Origin: Chloranthus sessilifolius
Lineage: Eukaryota; Streptophyta; Magnoliopsida; Chloranthales; Chloranthaceae
NCBI GenBank assembly: GCA_021018995.1
Contig: CM037598.1
Span: forward strand, 42,648,685 to 42,712,684
Direction: 5' to 3'
DNA: 64,000 nt
Shown here: positions 42,592 through 54,165 of the stretch, one piece after another
Numbering within the stretch: position 1 is the stretch's first letter
How the letters are laid out: each line of letters starts with the position of its first letter
The notes under the pieces: generated by a model
Told to the model about the DNA's origin: nothing
The model's database searches: none
The model's input: the letters and a program-made list of their open reading frames with translations, nothing else
Position numbers and translations under genes: made by a program

Positions 42592-43235
42592 CTATGGCTA
42601 TCTATACAATTGGTGAATTGTGCGCAGACCCTCCAGCACATAATTGAATTATGCACAGAGTCCACTGCACATAATTCACTAGAAGTCAGTCACCGACTTG
42701 GGGATGACCGGCTGACTAGCTCAGCCAGGAAGTAGAGTTCTAGTCTAACTGGGCCAATTATATGCATGCAGCCATGCGCATAATCAAAATATGCGCATGG
42801 TCTTATTCATATAATTCGAAACTATGGGCGGTTTATGAGAAGTGAGCCTATAGTCCAATTTGGACTAATTGTGCATGCCCAGGGGTGTGCATAATCCAAT
42901 TATGCGCAAAGGTCTATGAGCATAACTCGAGACTTAGTGCGGTGCACAACAATGGACTCCCAGTCCAACTTTGGACTAGTTGTGCGCACGTGGGAGTGCG
43001 CACAATTGAATTATGCACATAATTCAAGGATTTCAAGGCCAGGTTGGGTCTGAGTCTATGTGTAGAGATTTCAACCCAAAACTTAATTATATGCCATTTA
43101 TATGGGGTATATTTCTCAAACTATAGGGTTTTAGGACTTTCGGAGAGGATTGGCTTTTCCATAAATTATGGGCAAGGTCAAGGGTTGACCGAACATATTT
43201 GTATACTCTGAGAGAGTGAAAACGGGGTGTCGACA
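42592..43235 (-). repeat. LTR fragment J (Tat-type), truncated by I
   Basis: The minus strand starts TGTCGACACCCCGTTTTCAC at 43235, similar to A's LTR start. Contains ATGCGCATAATT-type motifs at 42605-43020 and a possible TATA box near 43092. Stops at the border of I's LTR. Confidence 0.6.
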
Positions 43236-43641
43236 CTTAGTGTTTTATTATGTTTTTGTGGTTATGATATATGAAGGTATGACCTAAAATCTTACAATCA
43301 GACATTGTGAGGTTTCGGGTCGCTACACTTAGTTGAAGTGTGAACCAACGAGATCCTTCCTTAGGATCAAATGTTGAATTTGAATTTGAACTTGAACTTA
43401 ATCTTGAGCTTGAATTTGAACTTGAACTTGATCTTGAGCTTGAATTTGAACTTGAATTTGAACTTGAATTTGAATTTGAACTTGAACTCAAACTCGAACT
43501 TTAATTTGAACTTGTTTTGGAACTTCTAAGTAGAAGTATATCTGAATCTTGAACCCAAAATGGGAACTTGCTCTTGAACTTCTAAGAAGAAGAATATTTG
43601 AATCTTAAACTGGAAAAGGGAACTTGAATATGAACTCCAGT
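43236..43641. repeat. (TTGAAY)n hexamer array and flank
   Basis: Bases 43372-43515 are about 24 imperfect copies of TTGAAC/TTGAAT/TTGAGC; weaker copies continue to 43640. A minus-strand Ser/Asn-only ORF across it is an artefact. Confidence 0.85.
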
Positions 43642-46600
43642 TGATCACTGAAATATACTACTATCCACCTCTTAACCTGGCCTTTAATGGACCTTTGAGC
43701 TGATTAATAATGAGTTTTTAATTGTGTTTTTGTAGATGACAATACTGCAACTTAGTGCAGCAATCCATTATTTTAGATCCAAGAAGAAAGAATTTTGAGC
43801 CAAGCTGTGGAGCTGATGGATTTATAGAAATTACACCATGGTGGTTCACACCATAGGGGCTGTTTAGCATGCCTCAGCGTCCTAGGAGTCTTGCTGAGAG
43901 AGAGAGAAGTGAAGCCCAAAGTTTACGGAGTGTTGCTGCAGTGGATTAAATAAAATAGCTATTGAGCACATTGCTGCAGCAATAGATAAAGCAAACTGCA
44001 CACTCAGCACCTCCAACAGCTCAAGTAAACTATAGTTACAACACTTCAATGGCTGAAATATTTATTCACTCGAGCAGTTGCTACATAAAACTCGATCACA
44101 TCATGTGTGCAATAAACAAGCATCTTGAGCACACTAGGACTACAACAAATACACACTCGAGCAGTCCATGGAGCTGCTGCACTAAACCTATCAAGTGGAG
44201 GGGCTGCTGCATTAAACCATTTGAGTGGTGTAGCATGAAGCTCACGAGCTGAATGTTGAAGTGTTACAGGCTCACGAGCACTTTAAATGCCTTAAAACCA
44301 ACCATTCGAACAGCTGCTATTGCTGAAAGCATACTTCACATTAAACTACTTGAGCTACACTTTAAACTGATCCTCACAAGTTGCATAACTGCTACCTTTA
44401 TCCACTCGAGCAGCTGAGTGCTACTGCATTCCATTCATCGAGCAGTTGCCCTCGCTGAAAACCAGGTCTTTGGGCAGTTTACTACTGAAACCAGCCTCTC
44501 GAGCTACTGTTCAATACTTTAAAACCCAACCACTCGAGCTGCAGCTGAAGCCATCCACTTGAGTGCTTTGCTACTGAAGAAATCAAGCTACTCGAGCACT
44601 TAAAGTGTTGTATTTCAGCCTCTCAAGCAGCCTGTCAAGCTGTAGAAATGAACCCCACGAGTTGCAGTTGGCTGATGCACCATTAGTGTTGTTGAGCAGT
44701 TGAGAACTGAACCTGTGGAGCTACTGCAACAACCTGTCGAGAGCCTCACGAGTTGAATTGCTGAAGAAAGTGAACCTGTCGAGCTGCTGCCTCAACCACT
44801 CGAGCAATTCTGAAGTGAACCTATCGAGTTGCATTGCTGAAGTATGCTTGAAATCAGTCTGTCGAGAGCCTCTCGAGATCTTATCGAGCTTAAATGCCTA
44901 AAGCTATTCAACTTCACGAGCTGCCTTCTGAAGCTAATTATCCACTCAAGAACCTCTCGAGATGTGCTCAAGAATGCAACCTGAACTTGCCTAAAGCATT
45001 CCAACCACTCAAGAACCTCTCGAGATTAAATTTTTGAAGCTTCAACCACTCGAGGCTCGGGTTCCAGCCATCCATTTCAGACCTCAGAGGAATTTTTGGG
45101 ATTCCATATCACCTAGGACACACATCCCAAGGTGTTGAGCTGTCCCACACATCCCAAGGCATTACTTGGCCACAAATGGGCCATGACACCAGCTCCAAAT
45201 GGGTTTATTCTTTCTTATTTCTGATTGGCCAATGCAAAATAGAGATGTATGAGTTGTATAAATACATTATAGCTGCTTTTGTAAAAGGGAGCCAGGATTA
45301 GCCTGAGCTCACTTTTAGGGTTTCCATTTTAGGTTTAGAACTTTTATTTTTCTCCTTTCTTTTCCTTAGCTCATCAACAATGCTAGCTAAAACTTTGTAG
45401 CAGCTACGTTCATTTCAGTTTTGCAATCGATTTTGTAATAATATAGTGAGCAGTTTTAGGGTTTTGCAAGGACTGCTGCCTTGAGGGAAATCATTGTATG
45501 TCCTTTTTATTCAATGAAATGTCATTTTTAATACTTCATTTAATCTATATTTTTCTACATTCTTCACATAGATTTTTATAGGTTTGATGCTCCTATGGAG
45601 GCATGTGCTTGTAGCCATGCAACCATAGTTGCAGCAGTAGTATTATTGTTCCATCTCTAACCTCTGAGACTAGGTTAACCTCCGGGATATTCTGTGACCA
45701 TTTTAGTGGGAAGATTATAACCCTAAGACTGATCTAGATCACAGGGTTGAGTTGGATTCATTTTCTCTGCACTTGTGCTTATAACCAAGTGAGAGACTGT
45801 TGCAGAGCCAACTCCTCTATTTTACAACTCCATTTTCAGTGAATAGATCTTAGGTTTTTACACAGATTACAGACTTTAGAGTTGGGTCATTCTAGGCCTC
45901 TTTGTAGCAATGACCAGCTGATTTTAAGGCCTCATTCAGCTTGTGATTTCTAATGGTTTTCACTAGACCTTCATGGACTGTTTGATCCTATGGATGCATG
46001 TGCTTGTAGCCTTGCAAACATGGTGTCTGCAATGGTTTTCTTGTTTCAGCTCTAATCTCTTGCTTGGATGAAATCCTTGGGATATACTGTGACCATTCAT
46101 GTAGATAGAATATACCCCTAAGATCAGTTCATGCCTCTGGGTTAGGTTGGATTCTTCTACTTTGCACTTGTGCTTGTAGCCAAGTGAAGGATAGCTGTAG
46201 ATCCAGCATCTTGATCTGAGTTGTAGTGATGAACATATAGCTATCTACTTCTCCACATTTTTACTTTATTTTACCACACCATCATCATCCTTCTTTATCT
46301 CCTTTCTTTAGCTGTAATTTTATTCTTGTTTTTAGGTTAGTTTAGTTTTGTCACACCTAAACACCCTCTCTTTACCTTGCTTTTTAGTGTGGGTTTAGAG
46401 TTGCCAGATCTGTAGCCAGATCTAGAGATTATTATACACCTTTAGGTTTTTAGATCGTCACTATCCGTGGGACAAACTCTTACTTATCAAAACTTGCTAC
46501 AACAACCCTAGATCTTGCAAGACTGTGAGTTTAGATTGTTGTTTTTGATGTTGTTTCATTTTATTTTCATTCCCCCTTTTTTATTTATTTTATTGCCCTA

Positions 46601-46646
46601 TTTTTGCCACACTTCTAATAATAATAACACAATAATCTAGCCAACA
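43642..46646 (+). repeat. Athila-type LTR F (3005 bp)
   Basis: Starts TGATCACTGAAATATAC and ends AGCCAACA, followed by AGTTTTTGGCGC, the usual start of an Athila PBS. The head (43660-43770) aligns with the heads of the E, B, C and H LTRs. CTCGAG(C/A) motifs crowd 44070-45055. TATA-like TATAAATA lies at 45257-45264. The 3' half holds paired segments around GCATGTGCTTGTAGCC (45600 and 45990). No second LTR in the window. Confidence 0.75.
45257..45264 (+). promoter_or_regulatory. TATA-like box of F LTR
   Basis: TATAAATA, 1.6 kb into the LTR, about 200 bp after the last CTCGAG motif. An inverted CCAAT (GATTGG, 45223-45228) precedes it. Confidence 0.5.
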
Positions 46647-46652
46647 AGTTTT

Positions 46653-46670
46653 TGGCGCTATCTCAAGATT
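46653..46670 (+). promoter_or_regulatory. PBS-like site after F (diverged)
   Basis: TGGCGCTATCTCAAGATT; only the first six bases match the Athila site well. It is the expected distance from the LTR end. Confidence 0.4.
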
Positions 46671-46689
46671 CAAAGGTTCTAGCTCGCGA

Positions 46690-47340
46690 TGGAGAGACCT
46701 TCTACCCAGCATATAACACACACACAACAAAGAAAAAGACACTCAAAGCAGATAGAATAAAAAACTAATAATACAAGCTAACACTACTGCTGAAATTTCA
46801 TATTGCAGAAATGAAACAAGAACAGGGGATAGAGATATGCAAACTAAGGCAAAATTGCTCCAGCTGTAGCTAATCTCTCTAGTTTGTTATTGCTCCAGAG
46901 CTGCAAAAATCTAAAACTTTAGCAGGAATTTATTCAAACACAAATCAGGCAATAAATCTAAAATAGAAAATAAAGAAATATAGCAAAAATCCTAAGATTA
47001 TAGCTGCCTAAAAGGAATTATACTTGGATCTTGAACATGAACATGGAAATTATGAATATGGAACTCTAGATATTAAATAACAAATCTTAAAATCTTGAAA
47101 GTTAAAAGATGATACTCTTTTGAACTAAAAACCTTGCATAGTTGATCGTTGTTCTCACGAACAAGCTCGTATGAGCATCTTGTATTTGAAAGAGTTCTTG
47201 AAATGTTAGCTGATGATTGGGTTTTGTTAGACCAACAGGGTCATTGATCCTCATCTTGATTGACTAAATAGCTGAGAGTGTCAGCCCTTGTCTACACAAT
47301 ATTGGAATCTTGAGTCTTGAATCTTGGACCATGGTTGGTG
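46690..47340 (-). mobile_element. Athila leader fragment, inverted relative to F
   Basis: Bases 46800-46990 match 56780-56950 of element C in the same plus-strand direction (GATATGCAAACT..., TTGCTCCAGCT, GCAAAAATCTAAAA). C reads on the minus strand, so this piece belongs to a minus-strand element and is not F's own leader. Confidence 0.5.
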
Positions 47341-48276
47341 TTTGGTATCGCACTAAATTAATTTAAAAGACATTAATAAAAATTAAATGAGGTAAAATAA
47401 ATTAGTAATTTGATATATAAATAAGTCAATAAAACTTCACCCAATTTGCAAATCTTTGTGTGTGTTAAATTGTAGAATAATATTTCCATGCTTAGATATA
47501 ACGTTGCGTGATAACTTGGATGTTTATGTTGAATGGTCAATATTTATCCTCATGATTAAATAGTAATTATTTAATGTAAATTCTTAGAATTTTCTATTAA
47601 TCTTAGTCTAATCTTAATTACTTTTTTAATATCACGACTATTGGAAACCTCACCTGGACTGCCACGTATGGAAATTCTCTTACAATACTTGTACTGAAAC
47701 CTATTACAAAATTAACTAAGACTTTATTAAGCTTCACCGCTTACGGTCATTTTTTGGCCTAAAAATTTCATAGACCAGTCAGTAGCTATCTAGCCAAAGC
47801 TAGAGGATCTAGATGAGGAAAGATCCAGGAGCAATCAATGAGCTGATAGTTGAGCTCATTTTTCTTATAGAGCTACCAACACCTGCACTCTTGGTTTTTG
47901 ATAGGATCTTTTCCTTTCTTTTTGCTTTTACTTTCAAGTCTAATCTCTTTGAAAATTGTTGATGTAATTTGTACTGGAACTTGAAATTATGTTAGTTTGT
48001 TTTAAGGTTTAAACTTTGGAAAAATCTCTTTGAATTACTTATTTATGATTCCGCACTTAATAAAATTAGTTACGAAAAAGACGTAAACCCGAACTTGCCC
48101 GATCAAGTTAATGAGAATGAAAATTTAAATCAAAAGTATTTAAATATGTTTCCGTAGCTCGTTAAAAATGAAAATAAAATTGTTTCCGCAATTATATGAA
48201 AAATAGAAACCATTTCCCAAGACGTTTTAGAAAAAAAAAATATAGGTACCAATTTACATGAATTGAATCAAGATTG
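47341..48276. other. AT-rich spacer, nothing recognised
   Basis: About 940 bp without LTR ends, open frames or clear repeats. It ends at the Tat-type LTR scrap. Confidence 0.4.
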
Positions 48277-48478
48277 TGCAACCGTGGGAATCGTGACTAT
48301 CCCGCCGCGATGATGCACACTTGTGAAAAATTTAAAGTTGCCACTCGGAGCTTTTGGTGTCCCGGGAAACCTAAATCAATATTAAATGTACCAAAGTGCC
48401 AAATATGACTCTGATTCATCGGTCTACGCCAAAGGCTCTTGGGTAGGGTCTTCAGTTATCGATCGGGAAGGTGTTAGG
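48277..48478 (-). repeat. Tat-type LTR scrap, cut by E
   Basis: TGCAACCGTGGGAATC, TGGTGTCCCGG, GCCAAAGGCTCTTGGGTAGGG and TATCGATCGGGAAGGTGTTAGG align with 18419-18632 of element A's LTR. No PBS lies to its left, so it could be the outer end of a 3' LTR. Similarity stops exactly where E begins. Confidence 0.78.
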
Positions 48479-50880
48479 TGTTGAGCACTAATTTTTATTA
48501 TTTTATGCCCCTTAAACCTGGCTTTTGCTAAGCCTCAAAGTATTTAATAATTTCATTTTAGTGTTGTTTTGCAGTAAAGAAGAAATTACAGCCTTAGTGT
48601 AGTTTTCTAGTAAAAAGTGCCAATAAGGAGAGTTTTAAAATCCATCAATAGATGGGAATGAGAAATGAATGGAGTGGTGCAGTGAAAAATCAACAACCAT
48701 TTTTCACCTCCTATCCTGACCTTTGATGAACCTTTGAGTTGACTAATAATGTGTTTTGAGTGTATTTTGTAGATAAGCAATAAATTACAGTCATAGTGCA
48801 GGCATCCACCTAAATGGCCAAAGAAGTAATCTGCTACTCAAACATGTGCTCAAACAGCCCAAAGGCCAGCCAATCAAAGAATCCACATAGCCTTAGAAGT
48901 TCATGAGAATGACATGAGCCCAACTGGGTATGCTTGGGACCAAGTGCAGTTGCAAGGAATGAGGATTCAACCCACCAAGAGGCTACTGAGTGTGGAACAA
49001 ATGAAGAATAGTAACACAAAATTATATGCCAGCTATGGAAGCAAAGGATACAACCTGTCGAGAGGTTAATTTGACCTGTCGATAGGTTTGGGTGCTTAGA
49101 ATAAAGTTGTCGAGAGGTTGGAGGCACAGTAGAAGATCCTGTCGAGAGCTTCCCAGTACCTGTCGAGAGGTTTTGAAGACTGATTTATAAGCTGTCGAGA
49201 GGTATGGGGGTGAAAGAGTGAAGCATTCGAGAGGTTCACAAAACCTGTTGAGCTGCATAGAGCTACCTATCGAGAGGATACCTGGAGGTGCTGGAGAAGT
49301 CGAGAGGTTCAACTGAACCTGTCGAGCAATGTAAGACAACCTGTCGACAACTTACCTAAAGCTACTCTCATCAGCATGAGGATGAACCAACTTGTCGAGA
49401 GGTTTAGAAGATCCTGTCGAAAACCAAACTGAAGTAGTATAACAAGTCGACAAGTTGATTATAACTTGTTGAGAGGATGAATGAAGAACTAGACAGGAGG
49501 ATGAGAAATGTTATCAATCCTGTCGACAAGTTCAAGAGAACCTGTCGAGAAGTCTCCAATCCTGTCAAAAGCCACATGAACCTGTTGAAATGAAGACCAA
49601 AAAGACTCAGAACCTATCGAGAGGTTCCCTGAACCTCTCGACACTCGAATTGGGAACTTCCCAGTTCCTTTCACAGCAGTTGCCAACTTCAGAATTTTAT
49701 GCACACATTCTAAAGCACGTCAGAAACCCCTGGGGGTATTTTTGGTACACAACTAGGCACGAATGGGAACTCTAATTGCCTCACATGTCTTTACCGGTTG
49801 TGGACCAATGGGAGAAGAGCTTCTAGAAGAGAAATCAGCCAAATTAGCATAACTGAATTATTCTCTTGAGCTCTGATTGGCTGAAACGAATCTGAGGACA
49901 GAGAGGAAGAGTATAAAAGCCTGAAAATTTTATAGAGCTAACATCCAGAAATTGAGAGAATCAGAGCCAAATCTAATCTCTATTTTCCCTCTAAAAACTC
50001 CCTCTCTCTTCCTTCTTCCCCCATTCTCTTCTCAGCCAATCATGGTTGGTTAAACCCCTTCAGTAGCTAGGGTGAGGTTGAGAGCTGTAAATTGAGAGTT
50101 TTAGAGGCTGTGTAAGGGATTGTATGCTGCACAGATTACAGATCTGAGCACAATAAGATTGTAAGTTGTTTATTACAATGTAATTATGGTTTTTAAAGGT
50201 GATTCTGATCTATATTTCACTTTTTTATATTTGATTTCCCTGGATTAGATATTCTTATGGATGTTTGAGCTTGTAGCCTAGCACCCATAACATCTGTAAT
50301 AGTTTTCATGTTCTAATCGAGATCCTTGAATTGGAACAATCTCTGGGATGATCGGTGACCATTCGAGTGGACAGATCATAGCCCTAGGATTGATTCAATT
50401 CTTTGGTTGAGATTAGATTCTTATACCTTACATCTGAGTTTGTAGCCAGATGAGGGATTGTAGCAAATCAATTCTATGCTTTGCTTTTGAATCAATTGAT
50501 TTGTAATGAGAATCAATCCCTAGTTGCCCATTTCACACCATTTTCTACTTTATTTTACCATTCATCTCCTTCAATCTTATAGATTTAGTTTTATATTTCA
50601 GTTTTATAAATTAGATCTAGTGACACCCAAAAAACTTTCTTTCTTTTTTAGCTTAGGCTAGAATTGCCAGATCTGTAGCCAAATCTGGAGGTCTACTATA
50701 CACCTCTTAGGTTTTAGATCACTACTCCATGTGGGACAAACTCTTACTTATCAAAAATTGCTACAAATGGACCCTGTATCTTACAGGTTTAGGATAATTT
50801 TTAATGTGCCGATTCCACTCTCTTTTTACTTTGATTTTATTTTCCTTTACAATAAATCAGCACATGAAAAATCCACAACA
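48479..50880 (+). repeat. Element E 5' LTR (2402 bp)
   Basis: Ends TGTTGAGCAC...CCACAACA. The start contains two diverged copies of the Athila LTR head: 48508-48605 and 48710-48810, with CCTGGCTTTTGCTAAGCC versus CCTGACCTTTGATGAACC. CTGTCGAGAGG motifs fill 49050-49645. TATAAAAG lies at 49912-49919, preceded by an inverted CCAAT. Homologous over its 3' half to F and to the reverse complement of C. Confidence 0.82.
49912..49919 (+). promoter_or_regulatory. TATA box of E LTR
   Basis: TATAAAAG, 1.43 kb into the LTR and 270 bp after the TCGAG motif array. GATTGG lies about 45 bp upstream. Confidence 0.55.
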
Positions 50881-50886
50881 AGTTTT

Positions 50887-50904
50887 TGACGACGCTGCCG
50901 AGGA
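50887..50904 (+). promoter_or_regulatory. Primer-binding site of E (Athila type)
   Basis: TGACGACGCTGCCGAGGA, differing from C's site by four bases, mostly CG or GG changes. Confidence 0.7.
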
Positions 50905-51654
50905 GTTTTGATCTAGTTAATAGATCTGAGTTTTTTATTTTATAGATCTGATTTTTTTAGTTTTTATTGCATTCAAACTGAATTAATGTCTGCTATAGTT
51001 TTTTGTATAGAAAACCTGTTTTAATGTTGCAGTAATTCTGAATTTTTTGAGTTGTATTTTGTAATGTCCTAAACATTTTAAAACCTTGATCTGTAGGCCT
51101 CGATATGTGTGCCCGACGGTCTGCACGTCGGGGATGGTACCAATAGTCGATGTAATGTTTATGGATCAAATCCAACAGATGGGATTTGACATATGTAGGC
51201 TAGGTTGTGGGTTAGTGCACTCTCGTACACCCAACGTTGGTGCAGCTGTTTTATGCCTAAGCCTAGGACTCAAGTATAAGAGAGGAATTAAATGCCTCAT
51301 TTAGGTATTGCATTCAACACCTCAGTTATTGTTGATCATAGGGAGTTAAGAGGAAAGAGGGACAGATTCAAGATTTAAACGTTGATTACATGTGAGAACA
51401 ATCTGTTCTCGAAGCTTGTAGTGACGTAATTGGAGAGACGAACGAGCTGCTGTAATTTTCGTGAACCCGAGTCAAATCTAGAGGCTAGGATTAGAGATTC
51501 AGCAGAAATCAAGGTATGAAAATTTGATCGAGATCTTAAAATTATGTTATTAACTGTTTCTACATAAATTTAGATCATGGGAGCATAAGAAATCGAGTTT
51601 CACTTGATGTAGAGGGGGAAAACCCTTAAACGGGTGATTTCTGTTCATTTCGAC

Positions 51655-52145
51655 CAATAGAAATTGAGTTCGATCGATCAAAATGGACTTAAAATGTCAC
51701 AACTTTGAAGTATGAGGAAATTCGTTTGATCAAAGTCAAATTCGATCAAACGAAATGGGTTCGATCGATCGAATATCACACTTGATCAATCGAAACATAT
51801 ATAAATAGGAACGTGGAAAAGCCCTCTGTGAGAACTCGATCGATCGAAATACATTCAATCGATCAAAATACATTCGATCGTTCAAATTATGAATTTTTGA
51901 TCGATCGAAGTAAGATTCATTCGATCAAAATGTGTGATAGCTAAATTGCTTTTGAAAGATTTGACCGATCAAAATATTTTCGATCGATCGAATTATAAGT
52001 TTTCGATCGACCGAAAGGAGATTCGTTCGATCGAAGTAGGTTTGATTTTTTAGCTTCCATGAGAGCTCGACCGATCGAATTTAGCTCAATCAATTGAAAT
52101 GTGATTTCAATCGATTGAAATTGGGATTCAATCGATCGAAATTCC
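51655..52145. repeat. GATCGATC palindrome array in D LTR
   Basis: About 20 sites with the core TCGATCGA or one-base variants, flanked by A/T (for example TTTCGATCGATCGAAT, CTCGATCGATCGAAAT). They surround the TATA-like box on both sides. Irregular spacing of 15-40 bp. Confidence 0.88.
51798..51807 (+). promoter_or_regulatory. TATA-like box of D LTR
   Basis: TATATAAATA followed by a G-rich stretch; 740 bp from the LTR start, inside the TCGATCGA array. Confidence 0.5.
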
Positions 52146-52281
52146 CAGATTCAAAATTTTTGTAAGTTTTGACTACGAGATTTTGAAGGGAGTTATCCTA
52201 ACATGTTTTGCACTGTTCTAATGAGTGAACATTGGATCTTATATTTTAGGTGACTTGGTATGGTATGATGAGAGGGCTAAC

Positions 52282-54152
52282 TGTTGCTGTTCTAAGTGTG
52301 CATATTTATTTGTGTTTTGAAAACAGATTTGCAAACGATGAATTATACTGAATTTGGAAAACTAAAAAGAATAAAGAAATATCAGCACAGAGAGAAGTTA
52401 ATTAGCCTGCAAGATCAGGGCTAATTGTAACAAGTTTTAAATGTAAGTGAGTAAAAGGTCGTCCACAAGGAATTGATTTAAAATGTAAGATAAACCTCCA
52501 GATCTGAGCTACCAGATCTGACCTCTGATCCTATCTACAAAGCACATAAGATGGGAGGTTGAATTTGTCACATTAACTAAATGAGAAAAGTAAAAATTAA
52601 ACTAAATGATCCAGATCTGAGTTGGGGAGATTTTATATAAATTAATAAGAATGGAGAAATAATATCTAACTTCAACTTAGTACTTGATTGCAGAATGAGA
52701 ATAAATGTAAAACACATGAGATCTTATCCAATCTTCATCTGGCTACCAGCACAAATGCAAGAGAAAGTAATCCTACTCAAGGATTGGAATTGAGTTGAAC
52801 TTATGGCTATGGTCTGTCCACTTCAATGGACACAGATCATCCAATAGTCTTCACTCCGAATCCTTGATTAAGAATAAAAAATACCACTACAAATGCTGTG
52901 AGAAATCAGGTTACAAACGCAAATTCTCACAGGGACAATGAATTAAGGGAAATTGCTTTAAAAATAGTAAATCTAAAGAAATCTAATGAATAAGGAGATC
53001 ACAGGGAACCCTCAACATGAATCCGATTGAGAACGTACTGTTCACAGCAACCTTTTCAAATTCACCATTACAATTACAGAGCACAGCTTAAACAACTCTC
53101 GGATTTGTAGTCTTGAATACAATTCTCACTTGAATTATAGAAATATCTCACAGTTCTTAATTACAAATAAAAGCTAGGCTATTACAGAAGTTTCAGACAA
53201 GCTATCTGAAATGGAAATGGGACAATAGAAATGAAACTCAAAATCTGGATACCAAAATTGGGCAAATGGTTCGTCTATTTATAGTTTTCCCCAAGTCCAG
53301 CTCAGATGTGTATCAACCAATCAGAATTGGTTAGATCTGTATCAACCAATAGGAGTCGAGCACAAGGATCCAGATCTGTTTTGGCCAATGAAAACTGCTT
53401 GATCTGGTTCAGCCAATCAGGTGACAGAAGCATCAATTATGTTATGTAATTTCAAAAATCTGTTAGAGCTTCTAGAAGTTCCCGCCAAGTAATTTCATCT
53501 TTGGGTGTTCACATGGGGTGGAATATTCCTTTAGTTCGTGCTCAGAATCTTTCGGAATGTCCCTGGGTTTTTAAATGCATTGGGGCGCGTGCAGAGATTA
53601 CTGAATTGCCCTTGCATATGCTAGGAATCTTTAGGATATCATTTCACACAGTTTGGAGAACTTTTCGCAAGGTACTATGACTTCTAAAGCTCTTTTCGCA
53701 CAGTTCTGGTGTTGTTCGCAAGGAGTTCTCTTCTTTTCGAATAGGTCAGAAATCCTTTCGAAGAGTTCAGGTGCTCTTCGAAAACTAAGCCTGGAGCTTT
53801 TAGTTCTTTTCGCAAAGATCAGGTTCTTTTCGAAAAGTTCAGGTTCTTTTCGAAAAGTATTCTGTTATGCATTCTTCTGTTCGAATAGCTCCAAACCTCT
53901 TTCCAGGTTGAAACCAGGCCTTTGTCCTCTTTAGTTTAGGCATTTTGACAGCCAGTGAGGTTGTTCCTTCTCCTTCTTTCCCTAGATTAGCATGAGTCAT
54001 CATCTTTTTGGCACTTTTAAGCTGCTTTCAGGGTTAAGCCTGCCTTCATTGTTAGCTATAAAATAAACGCTAAAAACACTTATTTAGTATTCTCAAAGGT
54101 CTATCAAGACTTAGGTTAAGGGCTAGAAAATGGTGTTTTCCAGTTCTCAACA
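52282..54152 (-). repeat. Element C 3' LTR (1871 bp)
   Basis: Minus-strand start TGTTGAGAACTGG at 54152, directly after the PPT; end ...CAACA at 52282. TATA-like box at 53275-53284 (minus CTATAAATAG). TTCGAAAAG/TTCGCAAAG motifs at 53650-53890. Confidence 0.93.
53275..53284 (-). promoter_or_regulatory. TATA box of C (left LTR)
   Basis: Minus CTATAAATAG, 870 bp into the LTR. Two CCAATCAG-like sites lie upstream, at about 53330 and 53415. Confidence 0.55.
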
Positions 54153-54165
54153 CACCCCCAAACCT
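54153..54165 (-). promoter_or_regulatory. Polypurine tract of C
   Basis: Minus AGGTTTGGGGGTG, abutting the 3' LTR. Confidence 0.85.

Larger units (their letters stand above)
48479..51059 (+). mobile_element. Element E: Athila-like 5' LTR, PBS and leader, cut by D
   Basis: LTR 48479-50880, PBS 50887-50904, then about 150 bp of leader homologous to C's leader (shared TTTTGTATAGAAAACCTGTTTTA, read plus here and minus in C). D starts at 51060. The rest of E must lie right of the window. Confidence 0.78.
51060..52281 (+). repeat. Element D 5' LTR, first part
   Basis: Starts TGTAATGTCCT. TATA-like TATATAAATA at 51798-51807. Some 20 copies of TTCGATCGATCGAAAT-type motifs between 51655 and 52145. 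Ends at the CTAAC duplication (52277-52281) made by C. Confidence 0.8.

Noticed and set aside
43237-43491. Minus-strand ORF made almost only of Ser and Asn
   Set aside because: Product of the TTGAAY hexamer array; no conserved sequence outside it.
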